A stretch of 64,000 bases of DNA from Exiguobacterium sp. Helios (GCF_014524545.1 NZ_CP053557.1:1389501-1453500), one strand, 5' to 3'; positions 23,770-33,708 are shown, counted from the first letter of the stretch. Program-made: numbers and translations. Notes: a model not told the origin generated them from the letters alone.

Positions 23770-25663
23770 TCTCGTCTTCCGTAGCATGCGCAAAAACATC
23801 AAACATTATTACTTATACTTTTTTGCTCTCATTTTCAGTGTTGTGCTGTACTTCGTTTTTGCTACTTTGCAGCATGACCCAGTCGTCTATACACAGAGCG
23901 ACCAAATGAGTACAGCGTTTCTAGCAGCAGGAATTCTATTAATTTTTATTATTGGCATATTTGTAGTCTACGCCAATTCGATTTTTCTAAAAAAAAGGAG
24001 CCGAGAAATCGGACTCTATCAATTAATTGGATTGAAAAAAAGTATAATTGCACGACTATTAGTTTTTGAGAATTTACTTCTTGGCATCGGAGCACTTGTT
24101 GTCGGAATTGCTATCGGAATGTTAGTATCACGTATTTTCTTATTACTGCTCATGAAATTAATCGGGTACGAAATGATAATCAATATTTCATTTTCAATGG
24201 TTGCCGTCATTCAAACAATTTTTGTGTTTTTCGGGCTTCTTATCTTTACTACCATCCAAATGATTACTACAGTGTATCGGAACACCTTATTGTCCTTGTT
24301 TAATACAGAAAAAACTGGAGAACAGCCTAAAAAACCAAAAGCAAAAACTGAAGCCTTTTTGGCCCTTCTTGGTGTAATCTTGATCTGCTTAGGATATATC
24401 ATTTCGAATAATATGATAAATGATTTATTTCTTTTCAATATACTGGCTGTGTTAGCTTCTATAGGGATAGGAACGTATCTCATTTTCCGGGTAACTATTG
24501 GTTGGTTATTTTATCAAATTCGTAATCGAAAAGCAGGTCATCTAGGTTTATCCAATAGTTTGTCGATTGCTCCATTAATGCATCGATTAAAAGAGAACGC
24601 TAATTCGTTAACACTCATCACTATCCTTTCAGCCATGACATTGACGATGCTTTCTGGAGCGTACTCTTTCTATTATGCTACTGAACATGAAACCCGTTCG
24701 CAAATGCCATTCGACATCATATTTGAAGAAAATGAATCAGTAGCAACTCAATTGAGCAACGAGTTAAATGAAAAAGGCATATCTTTTTCACATGGGGGGA
24801 TTGATTTGCTTGTGCTATCGGGTCAATTGGAAGAAGGCACAATGCCTGTACCAAGTAACGAATTATACATTGCCATTACAAGTGATAAGCAATTGCAGCA
24901 AGCAGGAAATGATATAAAAGCTCCTACTGACGGCTCAGCATATTTTTACAGCACCTCGTCCATTTCCTTATTCAGAGACGCGATGAAAATGCCGGTAACT
25001 CTGGAATTAGATGGTAAAACAAAGACTAAAATTAAAATCACCGATTACCGAGAGGGAAACAGTATCAATGGATCGATGCTCTACTCTCAAATTGTAGTTA
25101 ACGATAAGAAATTTCAAACCCTTAAAAATCAATTTATAGCGAATAGTTCAGCCAAATTCAAGCGAATCGATGGATTCAAAATTACTGACTCTAACGATTT
25201 AAAATTAGCATCCGAGATTTATAACAATCACTATGCGAGCGAAAATTCACATATTGACTACTATTCAGCCTACCAACAAGCTATCCAAAAAAATGGATTA
25301 TTGATTTTCATATCAGGATTTTTAGGTCTTGTCTTCTTAATCTCAACCGGTAGCATTTTGTACTTCAAACAAATGACAGAAGCTGAACAGGAAAAGAAAA
25401 GTTACGGTACCTTGCGCCAGCTTGGGTTTAGTGTGAATGAAATTATGCGTGGAATTATCCGGAAACAAATTTTTATTTATGGTCTTCCACTTATTATTGG
25501 ATTGCTACATGCTATTTTTGCCATCCATGTTCTTTCTGCTTTCTTCCAATCAAACATTGCTTTCGCAGCTTCTATAGCAATGATGGTTTACACAATCATT
25601 TATATATTTTTTGCGTTCTTAACAATCGGTTACTATCGAAAGACGGTAAAAGCAGCATTATAG
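23756..25663 (+). CDS. ABC transporter permease, BceB-like
   Basis: 635-aa FtsX/MacB-type permease with ten predicted membrane segments: one at about 15-35, three in 50-165, two in 195-245, one near 280-300 and three in 510-630. A large external domain of about 200 residues (roughly 305-505) lies between segments seven and eight; this domain determines peptide specificity and sensing in the family. Start chosen at the TTG at 23756, because GGAGG lies eight bases upstream and BceB proteins begin MTF. The operon matches B. subtilis bceRS-bceAB or psd/yxd systems. Which peptide is recognised cannot be read. Confidence 0.9.
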   Translation: MTFFDLVFRSMRKNIKHYYLYFFALIFSVVLYFVFATLQHDPVVYTQSDQMSTAFLAAGILLIFIIGIFVVYANSIFLKKRSREIGLYQLIGLKKSIIARLLVFENLLLGIGALVVGIAIGMLVSRIFLLLLMKLIGYEMIINISFSMVAVIQTIFVFFGLLIFTTIQMITTVYRNTLLSLFNTEKTGEQPKKPKAKTEAFLALLGVILICLGYIISNNMINDLFLFNILAVLASIGIGTYLIFRVTIGWLFYQIRNRKAGHLGLSNSLSIAPLMHRLKENANSLTLITILSAMTLTMLSGAYSFYYATEHETRSQMPFDIIFEENESVATQLSNELNEKGISFSHGGIDLLVLSGQLEEGTMPVPSNELYIAITSDKQLQQAGNDIKAPTDGSAYFYSTSSISLFRDAMKMPVTLELDGKTKTKIKITDYREGNSINGSMLYSQIVVNDKKFQTLKNQFIANSSAKFKRIDGFKITDSNDLKLASEIYNNHYASENSHIDYYSAYQQAIQKNGLLIFISGFLGLVFLISTGSILYFKQMTEAEQEKKSYGTLRQLGFSVNEIMRGIIRKQIFIYGLPLIIGLLHAIFAIHVLSAFFQSNIAFAASIAMMVYTIIYIFFAFLTIGYYRKTVKAAL

Positions 25664-25811
25664 AAAAAAAGTAATAAAATCAGTTCTTCACTTTTGGGAG
25701 ATGAGAACAATAATTTGACTTACTGATAATTTACATCTTCACAAAATTGGTTATACATTCAATATTATGTATTATCTAAAAAATTATAAACATTGAAAGG
25801 AAGTGTATGTA

Positions 25812-26135
25812 ATGAAAATTAATTTAATCATTTTTCTAACATCCATAAAAGCACAAAAAGAAAATAGTCGTACTGAAATTGTAGTGAAAACAGTCGAATC
25901 AGGTATACGTCCAACTATTGGAGACATAATTGATGATCCTGGATTTGATTCAAGATTTCATAATGGATATGAAGTGGTTAAAGTAACTTTAAATTATGAG
26001 TTCAACGAATGTAATGTCTCTCTCCAACCACTTGCAATAGAACTAGAAGAAATTAGTATTGATAGCTATTTAGAAAAACTTGTAGCAAATAGATGGCGTT
26101 TATTTACAAAAGAAGAATTTTTAGCGTCTTTATAA
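25812..26135 (+). CDS. Hypothetical protein, 107 aa
   Basis: Frame with AAAGGAA nine bases before the ATG, AT-rich like its surroundings. The product begins with a mildly hydrophobic stretch (INLIIFLTSI) and then is hydrophilic; the mixed pattern DDPGFDSRFHNGYEVVKVTLNY suggests a small beta-containing domain. Not recognised. It lies between the Bce-like operon and an IS relic, with its own terminator behind it. Confidence 0.5.
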   Translation: MKINLIIFLTSIKAQKENSRTEIVVKTVESGIRPTIGDIIDDPGFDSRFHNGYEVVKVTLNYEFNECNVSLQPLAIELEEISIDSYLEKLVANRWRLFTKEEFLASL

Positions 26136-26173
26136 AAAATTCTTGAAGCATGAAGGAGCTAGAAGGTGAACTG

Positions 26174-26223
26174 AACCCTGAATGGTGGACAATTGATAAA
26201 AGACCCCATTCGGGTTTTTTTAT
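26174..26223 (+). terminator. Terminator behind the 107-aa gene, or IS end hairpin
   Basis: AACCC-T-GAATGG pairs with CCATTC-GGGTT and is followed by TTTTTTT. Because the IS3 relic begins some 50 bases later, the hairpin may have belonged to that element's end. Confidence 0.6.
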
Positions 26224-26276
26224 GTTTAAAGATATCGATATACTGTACCTCTTCAATTTAGACGGGAGAACTATTC

Positions 26277-26755
26277 ATGAACAGCTGCACCTTCAATCCA
26301 GATCAAATCAGACAACTTGAAGCGAATCTTCACGTAGCCTCGATATCAGATCGTACGATTCAATACAAAGGAGAATTTAGCTGGTAAGCGACCGATACAA
26401 ATCTTTGAGGAAAGTGGCTTTGACCTGGACGTGATCGATAAGCAAACAACGAGCGAAGCGTTAAAACGACGGCGGAAAACATATCGTATTTATAGAGAAG
26501 AAGGACTCTTAAATGAGAGATGTGGAAAATCAAATCTTGAAGGTCAACCGAAAAAAGGTGATTCCGTCGAACGACACCTTGCGAAAGCTGAAGCACGAAT
26601 CAAGTACCTCACAGCAGAGAACGAATGACCAAAAAAGCTCGGTGCTTTCCAAAGAGAGGCGAAGTACCGAAACTCACCACATCTGAGCGCTATCAGTCAT
26701 CAATATTGTCTTACGTTCAATCACCTAGCTGATGTGGATAATGGTCTCTTCAAAA
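26277..26755 (+). pseudogene. IS3-family transposase OrfA remnant
   Basis: The frame starting at 26277 (MNSCTFNPDQIRQLEANLHV...) stops after 36 codons, and the OrfA sequence resumes in another frame from about 26401 (IFEESGFDLDVIDK, RRRKTYRIYREEGLLNERCG, KAEARIKYLTAENE), then again after a stop near 26627 in a third frame (KKLGAFQREAKY). The helix-turn-helix and leucine-rich coiled coil of IS3 OrfA are recognisable but broken by at least two frameshifts. No OrfB integrase follows. Dead insertion sequence inside the AT-rich block. Confidence 0.75.
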
Positions 26756-26840
26756 AAAATCGACTGTAATTCATTCAAGTCCAATTGAAATCCTACGTCT
26801 CGAGATAGCTATAATCAACTGATTTTATCATGTTGTCACG

Positions 26841-27350
26841 TTAGTTGAAATATAACTTCATTATTTCATGCGTTGGCAGACTCTTTGACTCCTGAATTTC
26901 AACAAAGTACTTCACTTGCCATTTTTGCGTAGCAATCGCTTGTTTACTAGTCGGATACTCCCAACTCGGATAAACTCGAATGGCCATTTTCCCTTTTATA
27001 GTATTCGTACTCAGTATTTTCTGCTTAATAAGGACCTCTTTAGGAAAAATGAACTGACCGAATTTATTATCCTTGGTAAAGGTATTTACTACCAACAAAT
27101 CAGTAGCTGTCTTATCTGAAAAGGATTGATTCTTATTCTTATCATCTTTTTCCCAAAATGCCACAAATTGTCCTAGTTTTGTAGGTGTAGTCTTTGCAAC
27201 TCGAAATCGAATGGACTTTGAGTGTATATAAAATAAACCAGCTCCATAATCCGAATTCTGAACTTCTTCTTGTATGGATTGAGGGTATAGATTATATGGC
27301 GTATACATTGTTTTTTGTACATATGCTAAGGCATCGAAAAAATTATTCAT
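26841..27350 (-). CDS. mepB: MepB-family protein
   Basis: 169-aa cytoplasmic protein clearly similar to S. aureus MepB, the third gene of the mepRAB multidrug efflux locus: YGAGLFYIHSKSIRFRVAKT, TPTKLGQFVAFWEKD, KFGQFIFPKEVLI and KGKMAIRVYPSWEYPTSKQA are the conserved blocks. Its biochemical role is unknown in any species. Start at 27350 has AAGGAAG eight bases upstream. No mepR or mepA is adjacent, so the gene has been separated from its usual partners. Confidence 0.85.
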   Translation of the reverse strand: MNNFFDALAYVQKTMYTPYNLYPQSIQEEVQNSDYGAGLFYIHSKSIRFRVAKTTPTKLGQFVAFWEKDDKNKNQSFSDKTATDLLVVNTFTKDNKFGQFIFPKEVLIKQKILSTNTIKGKMAIRVYPSWEYPTSKQAIATQKWQVKYFVEIQESKSLPTHEIMKLYFN

Positions 27351-27477
27351 GCTATACACTTCCTTTTCATTAGTCAAATTTTTTGACGGATTTCTTAGTA
27401 AATCTTGACCTTAATAGATGTGTGACTATAGGTCTAAATTTAAAAACTTATCTTCTATCTGTAAATAAGACGGATGA

Positions 27478-28338
27478 TTATTTGGAAAGAGATTTAAGTT
27501 TATCCGGATTTCTAATAATATATATGTTGCCTATCAATTCCTGTTCGATATGCACTAATGCTACAGCTTGGATTCTTTTAGCTGAGCGGATTACAATTCC
27601 GTTTTGACCATTTATCCCGAGAATTTCGATGTCGAGGATTTCGCCATCTTGATTAGACTTACGGATCAAGCCAAACAGGAATCGGATAACTGCCTGGCGT
27701 GACTCAATAGGGTGGACAGCAGCAATTGCTTTACCTCCTCCATCAGACACCAGTATAACGTCTTCTGACAGCATCGAGACTACCCGGTCAACATCGTCCT
27801 GTTCGAGAGCCTGCATAAACCCCAAAATCCACTCTTTGCTTGCTGAGGAGCGGTATGACTTGGGTGAGGTAAGCGGTAATTTACCCTTAGCGCGCTTAAA
27901 AATTTGGCGGCAATTTACTTCGCTTTTCCCTACAATATCGGCAATTTCTTCATACTCAAAACCAAATGCTTCACGCATTACAAACACAGCCCTTTCTGAA
28001 GGCGACAACTTTTCGAGCAAAACGAGCAGGGCATATGATACCATTTCACCTTGAATGACCAGCTCAGGCAATTCGTCAGTTGAAGTGATAACAGGTTCCG
28101 GAAGCCATTCTCCAAAATATTGTTCGCGTTGCTTGCGGGCTGATTTCAAAAAATCTAAACAGTTATTTGTCACCATTTTACACAAGTAAGCTTTGGGTTC
28201 CGCCAGCTTCTCCGGTTTAACATCATATAGTTTTACGAATACATCTTGCACAGCGTCTTCAGCATCAGAAACGGAGCCAGTTATTTGGTAAGCAAGCGTA
28301 AATAGAAGCCCTTTGTATTGCTCGAATAGTTCTTGCAA
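27478..28338 (-). CDS. ECF41-type RNA polymerase sigma factor (SigJ-like)
   Basis: 286-aa sigma factor. Region 2 is at about residues 3-70 (LLFTLAYQITGSVSDAEDAV, DVFVKLY) and region 4 at about 105-160 (LSPSERAVFVMREAFGFEYE, CRQIFKRAKGK). A SnoaL-like C-terminal domain of about 115 residues follows, with the two hallmarks of the ECF41 group, WLPEP in the linker and DGGGKAIA in the extension. In ECF41 proteins this domain replaces an anti-sigma factor. Start chosen at the TTG at 28338, nine bases after AGGAGG; the TTG at 28344 is only three bases away. An oxidoreductase gene with an ECF41-like promoter lies directly upstream, the usual arrangement. Confidence 0.9.
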   Translation of the reverse strand: MQELFEQYKGLLFTLAYQITGSVSDAEDAVQDVFVKLYDVKPEKLAEPKAYLCKMVTNNCLDFLKSARKQREQYFGEWLPEPVITSTDELPELVIQGEMVSYALLVLLEKLSPSERAVFVMREAFGFEYEEIADIVGKSEVNCRQIFKRAKGKLPLTSPKSYRSSASKEWILGFMQALEQDDVDRVVSMLSEDVILVSDGGGKAIAAVHPIESRQAVIRFLFGLIRKSNQDGEILDIEILGINGQNGIVIRSAKRIQAVALVHIEQELIGNIYIIRNPDKLKSLSK

Positions 28339-28376
28339 ATTCAAACTCCTCCTTCTTATTCTAATTTTTTGTTAGT

Positions 28377-29561
28377 TTACTTTATCAAGCTTGCTGAGTT
28401 CCATGTGAATTTTCTTAACTTCCAACCTAGTTTTCCTTTTACTACAATGTCGAGTCCCCCAACGCCAATCCATGCCATTCCTTTATCTGGACCTAAACTA
28501 AAACAAAAGAAATCCATGAATCCCTTATGCAAAGGTGCCTTCTGGCCGTGAATATCGGCTACTACCACTTTCATCAATCGTGTTGCTTGCGCAGTTGCTT
28601 CCTTGCAAGTTTTACCGTCTTCTTGACCGTTGGACGGATCTATAATTCGGGCGCAATCACCGATACTATAAACACCAGGTGCATCTTTTACCCGATAACT
28701 TGAATCCACTATCAGATAGCCTTCAGAGGTGACAGGTAAACCAACAGTGCGCAATTGGGGGTTGGGCAACAGCCCAAGTGTCCATATACACAGACTTACC
28801 AACAGGTTTTCACCGTTAGTTAATAAGAGCACACCATCTTTTTCTTGAACAGCTCTTCTTTCGTGGAGAATGGTTATGCCAGCAGTGCTTAATCCGTGCT
28901 CCAACTGAGCGCTCACTTTGGTCGGACCTATTGAAAAAAGTCTTTTTTCAGTGTTAATCAAAATTATTTTCACTGATTTTGGATTCAATCCCATTTGCTT
29001 TGCATCTTCCTGAACCCAGTAGGCAAGTTCAGCCGACGTTTCGATGCCACTAATTCCTGCTCCTGCAACAGCAATCGTCATAAGTCTTTGGCGCTCTTTC
29101 TCATCTTTTTCCTGGCTAGCTTTTTGTAAATTTTCGTGCCAGAATGTTCGAATCGTATTTGCATCTTCAAAATTAGCCAAAGGGATTCCGCCTTGTAATT
29201 GATCCGGTTGACGTACAATACTGCCCATAGCCACAACAAGGATATCGTAATTCATTGATATCTGGTCACCTTGGACTTTTTGATAAAAGAGCGTTTTTGT
29301 CTTAGATTCCACTTTTGTTACCTCGGCCTGGATGATTTCCACATTCTCAGGAAACAAAGTGCTCAAAGAGATGGTAATATCCGTTTTACTGGCTGCTGGC
29401 TTAAAAAGCAAAACTTTTCGTAAATGGTAAAGATTTTTATCTAGTAGAAATATTTTCAGTTTTTTCTTATTTTTCAATTGTTTTGAGTAGTGAAGCATTT
29501 CTTTTACTGCATTAATTCCTGCATATCCTCCGCCAACAACGACACAAGTTAATTCTGTCAT
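28377..29561 (-). CDS. NAD(P)/FAD-dependent oxidoreductase, NDH-2-like
   Basis: 394-aa pyridine nucleotide-disulphide type flavoprotein. FAD site VVVGGGYAGINAVKEM at residues 7-22, second dinucleotide fold IAVAGAGISGIETSAEL near residue 168, and the C-terminal FAD motif GVYSIGDCARI near residue 292. The absence of a redox CxxxxC and the C-terminal helix place it among type II NADH dehydrogenases or AIFM2-like quinone reductases. It is the first gene of an operon with the ECF41 sigma factor and has an ECF41-type promoter 35 bases upstream. GGAGG precedes the ATG. Confidence 0.88.
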   Translation of the reverse strand: MTELTCVVVGGGYAGINAVKEMLHYSKQLKNKKKLKIFLLDKNLYHLRKVLLFKPAASKTDITISLSTLFPENVEIIQAEVTKVESKTKTLFYQKVQGDQISMNYDILVVAMGSIVRQPDQLQGGIPLANFEDANTIRTFWHENLQKASQEKDEKERQRLMTIAVAGAGISGIETSAELAYWVQEDAKQMGLNPKSVKIILINTEKRLFSIGPTKVSAQLEHGLSTAGITILHERRAVQEKDGVLLLTNGENLLVSLCIWTLGLLPNPQLRTVGLPVTSEGYLIVDSSYRVKDAPGVYSIGDCARIIDPSNGQEDGKTCKEATAQATRLMKVVVADIHGQKAPLHKGFMDFFCFSLGPDKGMAWIGVGGLDIVVKGKLGWKLRKFTWNSASLIK

Positions 29562-29595
29562 AATTCTTTGCCTCCAATCCGTTATTTATGTATAG

Positions 29596-29622
29596 AACGA
29601 TTTAGAAGCCTACTTTGTGACA
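29596..29622 (-). promoter_or_regulatory. ECF41-type promoter
   Basis: On the minus strand TGTCACA (29616-29622), 16 bases, then CGTT (29596-29599). The published ECF41 consensus is TGTCACA with CGTC 15-16 bases later. It lies in front of the oxidoreductase-sigma factor operon. Confidence 0.7.
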
Positions 29623-29798
29623 TCTGAGAGCTCTTTTTTGAAAATGCTCACGCTTAGCATACTTTTGAATGAGGACTTGAAACTAAAAGGACTAGCTCTT
29701 CAATCACAATACTATTTTTTGATTGATTCAAAAGTAAATTCTTTTTATATAAAACGGTCGATAAATATTGTTTGACAGTAGATTTTCATGATGATATG

Positions 29799-29812
29799 TT
29801 TAGTAGGCTAAA
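29799..29812. promoter_or_regulatory. MarR operator, site 1
   Basis: TTTAGTAGGCTAAA, 28 bases before the MarR gene start. It shares the core TTTAG(C/T)A(A/G)GCTAA(A/G) with three further sites in this block, except for one substituted base. Confidence 0.65.
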
Positions 29813-29840
29813 TATATTATCACTAGTGGAGGGGAAATCT

Positions 29841-30266
29841 ATGAAGGTCTCCGTAGATTGTGATATCCGTGAGTCATTAGATAAAGTATCATCCCAGATG
29901 CGTCGGGATTATAGTGAAAGCTTAAGAGAAATTAATCTCTACGTTGGGCAGGATAACCTGCTCGCCCGTTTATGGACAGGAGATGGAATTACTCAAATGC
30001 AATTGTGTGATCATTTAAAATGCGAACCACCTACGGTCACCAATATGGTTAAATCGCTTGAACAAAATGGCTTCATAATGCGTAAACGCGATGAAAAAGA
30101 TGGCAGGGTTATGAGGATTTATTTAACGGACGAAGGAAAAAAGTTAGAAAAACCGGTGGATTTCAAATGGAAGCAACAACAAGAAAAATTACTGAATGGA
30201 ATTTCCAAGGAAGAAAGGATGATGTTAAGAGATTTAATGAAACGGATGGAGAGAAATTTATTTTAA
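29841..30266 (+). CDS. MarR-family regulator
   Basis: 141-aa winged-helix regulator: MQLCDHLKCEPPTVTNMV is the HTH and RKRDEKDGRVMRIYLT the wing. Start at 29841 has GGAGGGG upstream; the longer frame from 29772 would cover the operator. Palindromes of one type lie before this gene (29799) and behind it in front of the monooxygenase gene (30285, 30358), which indicates autorepression and control of the monooxygenase-MFS unit. Cys10 and Cys58 are the only cysteines and might sense electrophiles; the ligand is unknown. Confidence 0.85.
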   Translation: MKVSVDCDIRESLDKVSSQMRRDYSESLREINLYVGQDNLLARLWTGDGITQMQLCDHLKCEPPTVTNMVKSLEQNGFIMRKRDEKDGRVMRIYLTDEGKKLEKPVDFKWKQQQEKLLNGISKEERMMLRDLMKRMERNLF

Positions 30267-30284
30267 GTTCTCTCTAGTTATTTG

Positions 30285-30298
30285 TTTAGCAAGCTAAA
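30285..30298. promoter_or_regulatory. MarR operator, site 2
   Basis: Perfect-armed palindrome TTTAGC-AA-GCTAAA just behind the MarR gene, in front of the monooxygenase unit. Confidence 0.7.
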
Positions 30299-30357
30299 TA
30301 AAAGCAATTAGTATTAGTCATGTAGAACCATTATTTTGAATGACTAGAAAACATTTG

Positions 30358-30371
30358 TTTAGCAGGCTAAA
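30358..30371. promoter_or_regulatory. MarR operator, site 3
   Basis: TTTAGCAGGCTAAA, 73 bases after site 2. Two sites at seven helical turns would allow cooperative binding or looping. Confidence 0.7.
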
Positions 30372-30638
30372 TAAATTCGGGTAGTTAAAGAGTAAGTCCG
30401 AAAAATTTTTTAAGGTATATACACTCAAAAAGAGTACCCGATTACCTGCGGCAGAACTTACTTCAGAAGTTTGTATCTATCAGCAACTTCAGACCTCGAA
30501 ACGAAATGGCAGAGGACATAATTAAGGGAATGTTTTGTCCAATAAAGCTTATTCAACTAGCTTATACAGAAAGAAATGAACGTAAGATTTAAGTGCAGGA
30601 TAATTAAAGATAATCAAAAAACAAAGGAGAATACCAGT
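30372..30638. other. Leader region of the monooxygenase gene
   Basis: About 270 bases between operator 3 and the monooxygenase start. A 28-codon frame at 30506-30592 (MAEDIIKGMF...) lacks a good ribosome site and may be a gene fragment. No terminator-like hairpin was seen. Confidence 0.3.
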
Positions 30639-31976
30639 ATGACAAAACATAAAGAAATGCAATTAGCACTACAAATGGTTTCTGGTTATGGGGCTGAATT
30701 TAGTGCCTGGAGAACACCAGGAACGGATCCGGCAGCCTATACCAATCTGGACAATTATGTAGAGCGGGCGAAGATAGCTGAAAAAGGAAAATTTCAGATG
30801 ATTTTCATAGCAGATACACCTGCCTTGACTGTTGATTTGGGTCCACAGACACCCAGTTTCCCGATGGACCCCATGCTGGCCCTCATGGCTGTAGCAAGGG
30901 AAACAACGCATATCGGACTTGTGGCAACCTATTCCACGACGTTCAATTATCCCTATAATATAGCTCGCCAGTTCAAGGCACTGGATGTCATTAGTCATGG
31001 ACGCGTAGGTTGGAATGCTGTGACATCATCCACTCCCGCAGCGGCAGCGAACTTTGGTATGCAGGTTGCCAATCGAAAAGAACGATATGACAAAGCGCAT
31101 GAATCGATTCAAATTGTCCAGGCACTCTGGGGAAGTTGGCAACCAGACGCTTGGACATTGGATCCAAAAGGTGGCGAATTTGCTAACATGGATAAGATTC
31201 AGCCAATTAATCTCAAAGGTCAGTATTATGCCTCTCGTGGTCCATTACCCATTCCGCCATCGGAACAGGGACAGCCAGTGATTTTCCAAGCCGGTGGTGG
31301 AACTGAAGGCTTGGAGTTAGCGGGGAAATATGCATCCGGTGTCTATGCGAACCCTTATGATATCGAGTCGGCACGGCAACACAGACAAGCCCTTCGACAA
31401 AGTGCGGTTCGTTTTGGTAGAAACCCGGATGACGTTAAAATGTATACCGGTTTTATGTTCTCTTTAGGCGCCACGGAAGAAGAAGGATTAGAACGCCGAA
31501 GACAATTGATGAGTTTTAATCCGGAGGAAATTCCAAGCCGGGTGAGCTATCTAGGCTCCATGGTGGGGTTGCGACTATCGGTAGATACAATAGATATCGA
31601 CCAACCCTTGCCAATTGACTTGCTACATCGAGCCTATGCTAACCCACAGGATCCAAGATCTCCTAGAGCTGTGCAGTTGCTGAAACAAGGATTGTCCATT
31701 CGAGATGTTTTGGCACATGGTGTCATCAATTATCATCCGGTAGTGGCAGGTACAGCGTTACAAGTGGCTGATTTCTTAGAAGAATGGTTCTTGGCCGGTG
31801 CTTGTGACGGATTCTCGGTTGTTCCAGATATCGCTCACGATGGCGTAGCGGATTTCGTGGAGCAGGTTGTACCAATCTTACAGGAACGAGGATTGTTCCA
31901 TAAGGATTACGAAGGAAATACATTGCGCGAAAATATGGGTGTCCCTTATCAGTATGGAAGTATGGAAAATAAATAA
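30639..31976 (+). CDS. FMN-dependent bacterial luciferase-like monooxygenase, NtaA/SnaA/DszA family
   Basis: 445-aa flavin monooxygenase of the TIM-barrel luciferase-like superfamily. Diagnostic stretches: WRTPGTDPAAYTNLDNYVER, DVISHGRVGWNAVTSSTPAA, NFGMQVANRKERYDKAHE and VIFQAGGGTEGLELAGKYAS. Relatives use reduced FMN to attack nitrilotriacetate, dibenzothiophene sulphone, pristinamycin precursors or alkyl sulphur compounds; the substrate here is unknown. Start at 30639 after AAAGGAGA. A DHA2 MFS exporter follows and a MarR regulator precedes, so the unit probably oxidises and exports a toxic compound. Confidence 0.88.
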   Translation: MTKHKEMQLALQMVSGYGAEFSAWRTPGTDPAAYTNLDNYVERAKIAEKGKFQMIFIADTPALTVDLGPQTPSFPMDPMLALMAVARETTHIGLVATYSTTFNYPYNIARQFKALDVISHGRVGWNAVTSSTPAAAANFGMQVANRKERYDKAHESIQIVQALWGSWQPDAWTLDPKGGEFANMDKIQPINLKGQYYASRGPLPIPPSEQGQPVIFQAGGGTEGLELAGKYASGVYANPYDIESARQHRQALRQSAVRFGRNPDDVKMYTGFMFSLGATEEEGLERRRQLMSFNPEEIPSRVSYLGSMVGLRLSVDTIDIDQPLPIDLLHRAYANPQDPRSPRAVQLLKQGLSIRDVLAHGVINYHPVVAGTALQVADFLEEWFLAGACDGFSVVPDIAHDGVADFVEQVVPILQERGLFHKDYEGNTLRENMGVPYQYGSMENK

Positions 31977-32124
31977 TTTAGTAAAGAAGAAAGTTCTAAG
32001 AAATCCTTCTTGATAGTTGTTTCAGGTATTGAAAATACATGAAAATTAATAACTAGCTGATTAAGATTTTCTATTTCTAATGAAGAATGAGTTGTAAAAA
32101 ATATTAAATTAATAGGAGATAAAA

Positions 32125-33561
32125 ATGAAGAAACAATACAATACGCGTGCCATCATGGCATCGCTTCTCATGGTCGGTTTTGTGGGTATGTTCAGTGAAA
32201 CCGCCTTAAATATCGCAATGGTAAATTTAATGGACGTCTTTCAAATTTCAGCGGCAACGGCACAGTGGCTTACGACTGGATTCTTGCTAACACTCGGTAT
32301 TTTGATGCCAATCAGCGGCTTGTTATTACAAATGTTTACGACAAGACAACTATTCGTATATTCATTGATCAGTTTAATAGCAGGCACATTGATTGGGGCC
32401 CTTGCTTTCAGTTTTGAAATGCTTATGATTGCCCGCGTCCTACAGGCTGTGGGTATGGGTATGCTTCTCCCACTTATGTTTAATACTATTTTGGTCATCT
32501 ATCCACCTGAAAAACGGGGAGCGGCTATGGGGTTTGTCGGACTAGTCATCATGTTTGCACCGGCAACGGGACCTACTATTGGTGGACTTTTAATCGAATA
32601 CTTAGCTTGGAATTACATCTTCTGGATATCCCTTCCCTTCCTAGTCGTTGGGCTTTTAATCGGCCTTAAGTTTTTAGAAAATGTGACTGAAGTAACGAAA
32701 CCGCACATCGATTTGCTATCTGTTTTATTATCAACGGTAGGTTTTGGAGGAGTGGTTTTTGGTTTCAGTAAAGCTGGGGAAGGGGAAGAAGGATGGAGCA
32801 GTATGATCGTTGTCACATCTATCGTCATTGGGCTTATTTCCTTATTCTTCTTTGTGCTACGCCAGAACTCGATGAAAGAACCGATGCTGAATTTGAAAGT
32901 TTTCAAGTATCCAATGTATGTGTTAGGACTACTTCTGGTAATGATGAGTATGTTGATTATTATGTCTAGCATGATTATTCTGCCTATGTTCCTGCAAACA
33001 GGAGCTGGACTTTCTGTTTTTATTGCGGGGCTTATGCTACTACCTGGCAGTGCGTTAAACGGGCTACTTTCCCCATTTATCGGTCGGTTGTTTGATAAAT
33101 TCGGACCGAAATGGCTCGTCATCCCAGGGCTTCTTCTTGTCACGACGATGTTATGGTTTTTTACTACGTTAACCATTGCTTCATCCGTAATATTTATTGT
33201 AGCTTTACATGTCGGTTTAATGGTTGGGATTGCAATGATCTGGATGCCTTCTCAAACGAACGGATTAAATCAATTGCCACCGGAATTATATGCTCACGGT
33301 ACAGCAATTATGAATACGCTCCAACAAGTTATTGGGGCAGTAGGTACGGCAGTAGCCGTTAGTATTTTGACAGGTGGTATGGATAATTATCTACACAGTT
33401 CTTCAGAACCAACTCATCCAGTAGAAATCGCCAATGCGATGGTTTCAGGATTGCACAATGTCTTTATATTTGCGACAGTAGTTGCATTGGTGGGTCTGCT
33501 TTTAGGATTCTTTATCCGTCGTGTCGTAATTCGACGTCAATTAACAAATTCGTCACATTGA
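32125..33561 (+). CDS. MFS transporter, DHA2 (EmrB/QacA) family
   Basis: 478-aa exporter with fourteen predicted membrane segments. Family motifs: TAAQWLTTGFLLTLGILMP (first half), RVLQAVGMGMLLPLMFNTI (antiporter region), PATGPTIGGLLIEYLAWNYI (motif C with GP) and an insertion of two segments in the middle. LmrB/EmrB relatives export lincomycin, CCCP and similar drugs by proton antiport. It lies 148 bases behind the monooxygenase gene on the same strand; no terminator is seen between them. AGGAGA precedes the ATG. Confidence 0.9.
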   Translation: MKKQYNTRAIMASLLMVGFVGMFSETALNIAMVNLMDVFQISAATAQWLTTGFLLTLGILMPISGLLLQMFTTRQLFVYSLISLIAGTLIGALAFSFEMLMIARVLQAVGMGMLLPLMFNTILVIYPPEKRGAAMGFVGLVIMFAPATGPTIGGLLIEYLAWNYIFWISLPFLVVGLLIGLKFLENVTEVTKPHIDLLSVLLSTVGFGGVVFGFSKAGEGEEGWSSMIVVTSIVIGLISLFFFVLRQNSMKEPMLNLKVFKYPMYVLGLLLVMMSMLIIMSSMIILPMFLQTGAGLSVFIAGLMLLPGSALNGLLSPFIGRLFDKFGPKWLVIPGLLLVTTMLWFFTTLTIASSVIFIVALHVGLMVGIAMIWMPSQTNGLNQLPPELYAHGTAIMNTLQQVIGAVGTAVAVSILTGGMDNYLHSSSEPTHPVEIANAMVSGLHNVFIFATVVALVGLLLGFFIRRVVIRRQLTNSSH

Positions 33562-33708
33562 TAGAGGAGAATGTAAGGGCTCGGAATATGGAATATTAAA
33601 TTGTGCTTAAGAAAAGTGTTAAGTTACAGCAAATTGATTTTATTCAGTCAAGCATTTAAGTAATTGATTTTTAGTGAGAAATTCACTTTAAAAAAAGGAA
33701 AATACAAA

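Noticed and set aside
30506-30592. 28-codon frame before the monooxygenase gene as a leader peptide
   Set aside because: No ribosome site and no following hairpin-terminator pair, unlike the MFS leader at 6344-6415.
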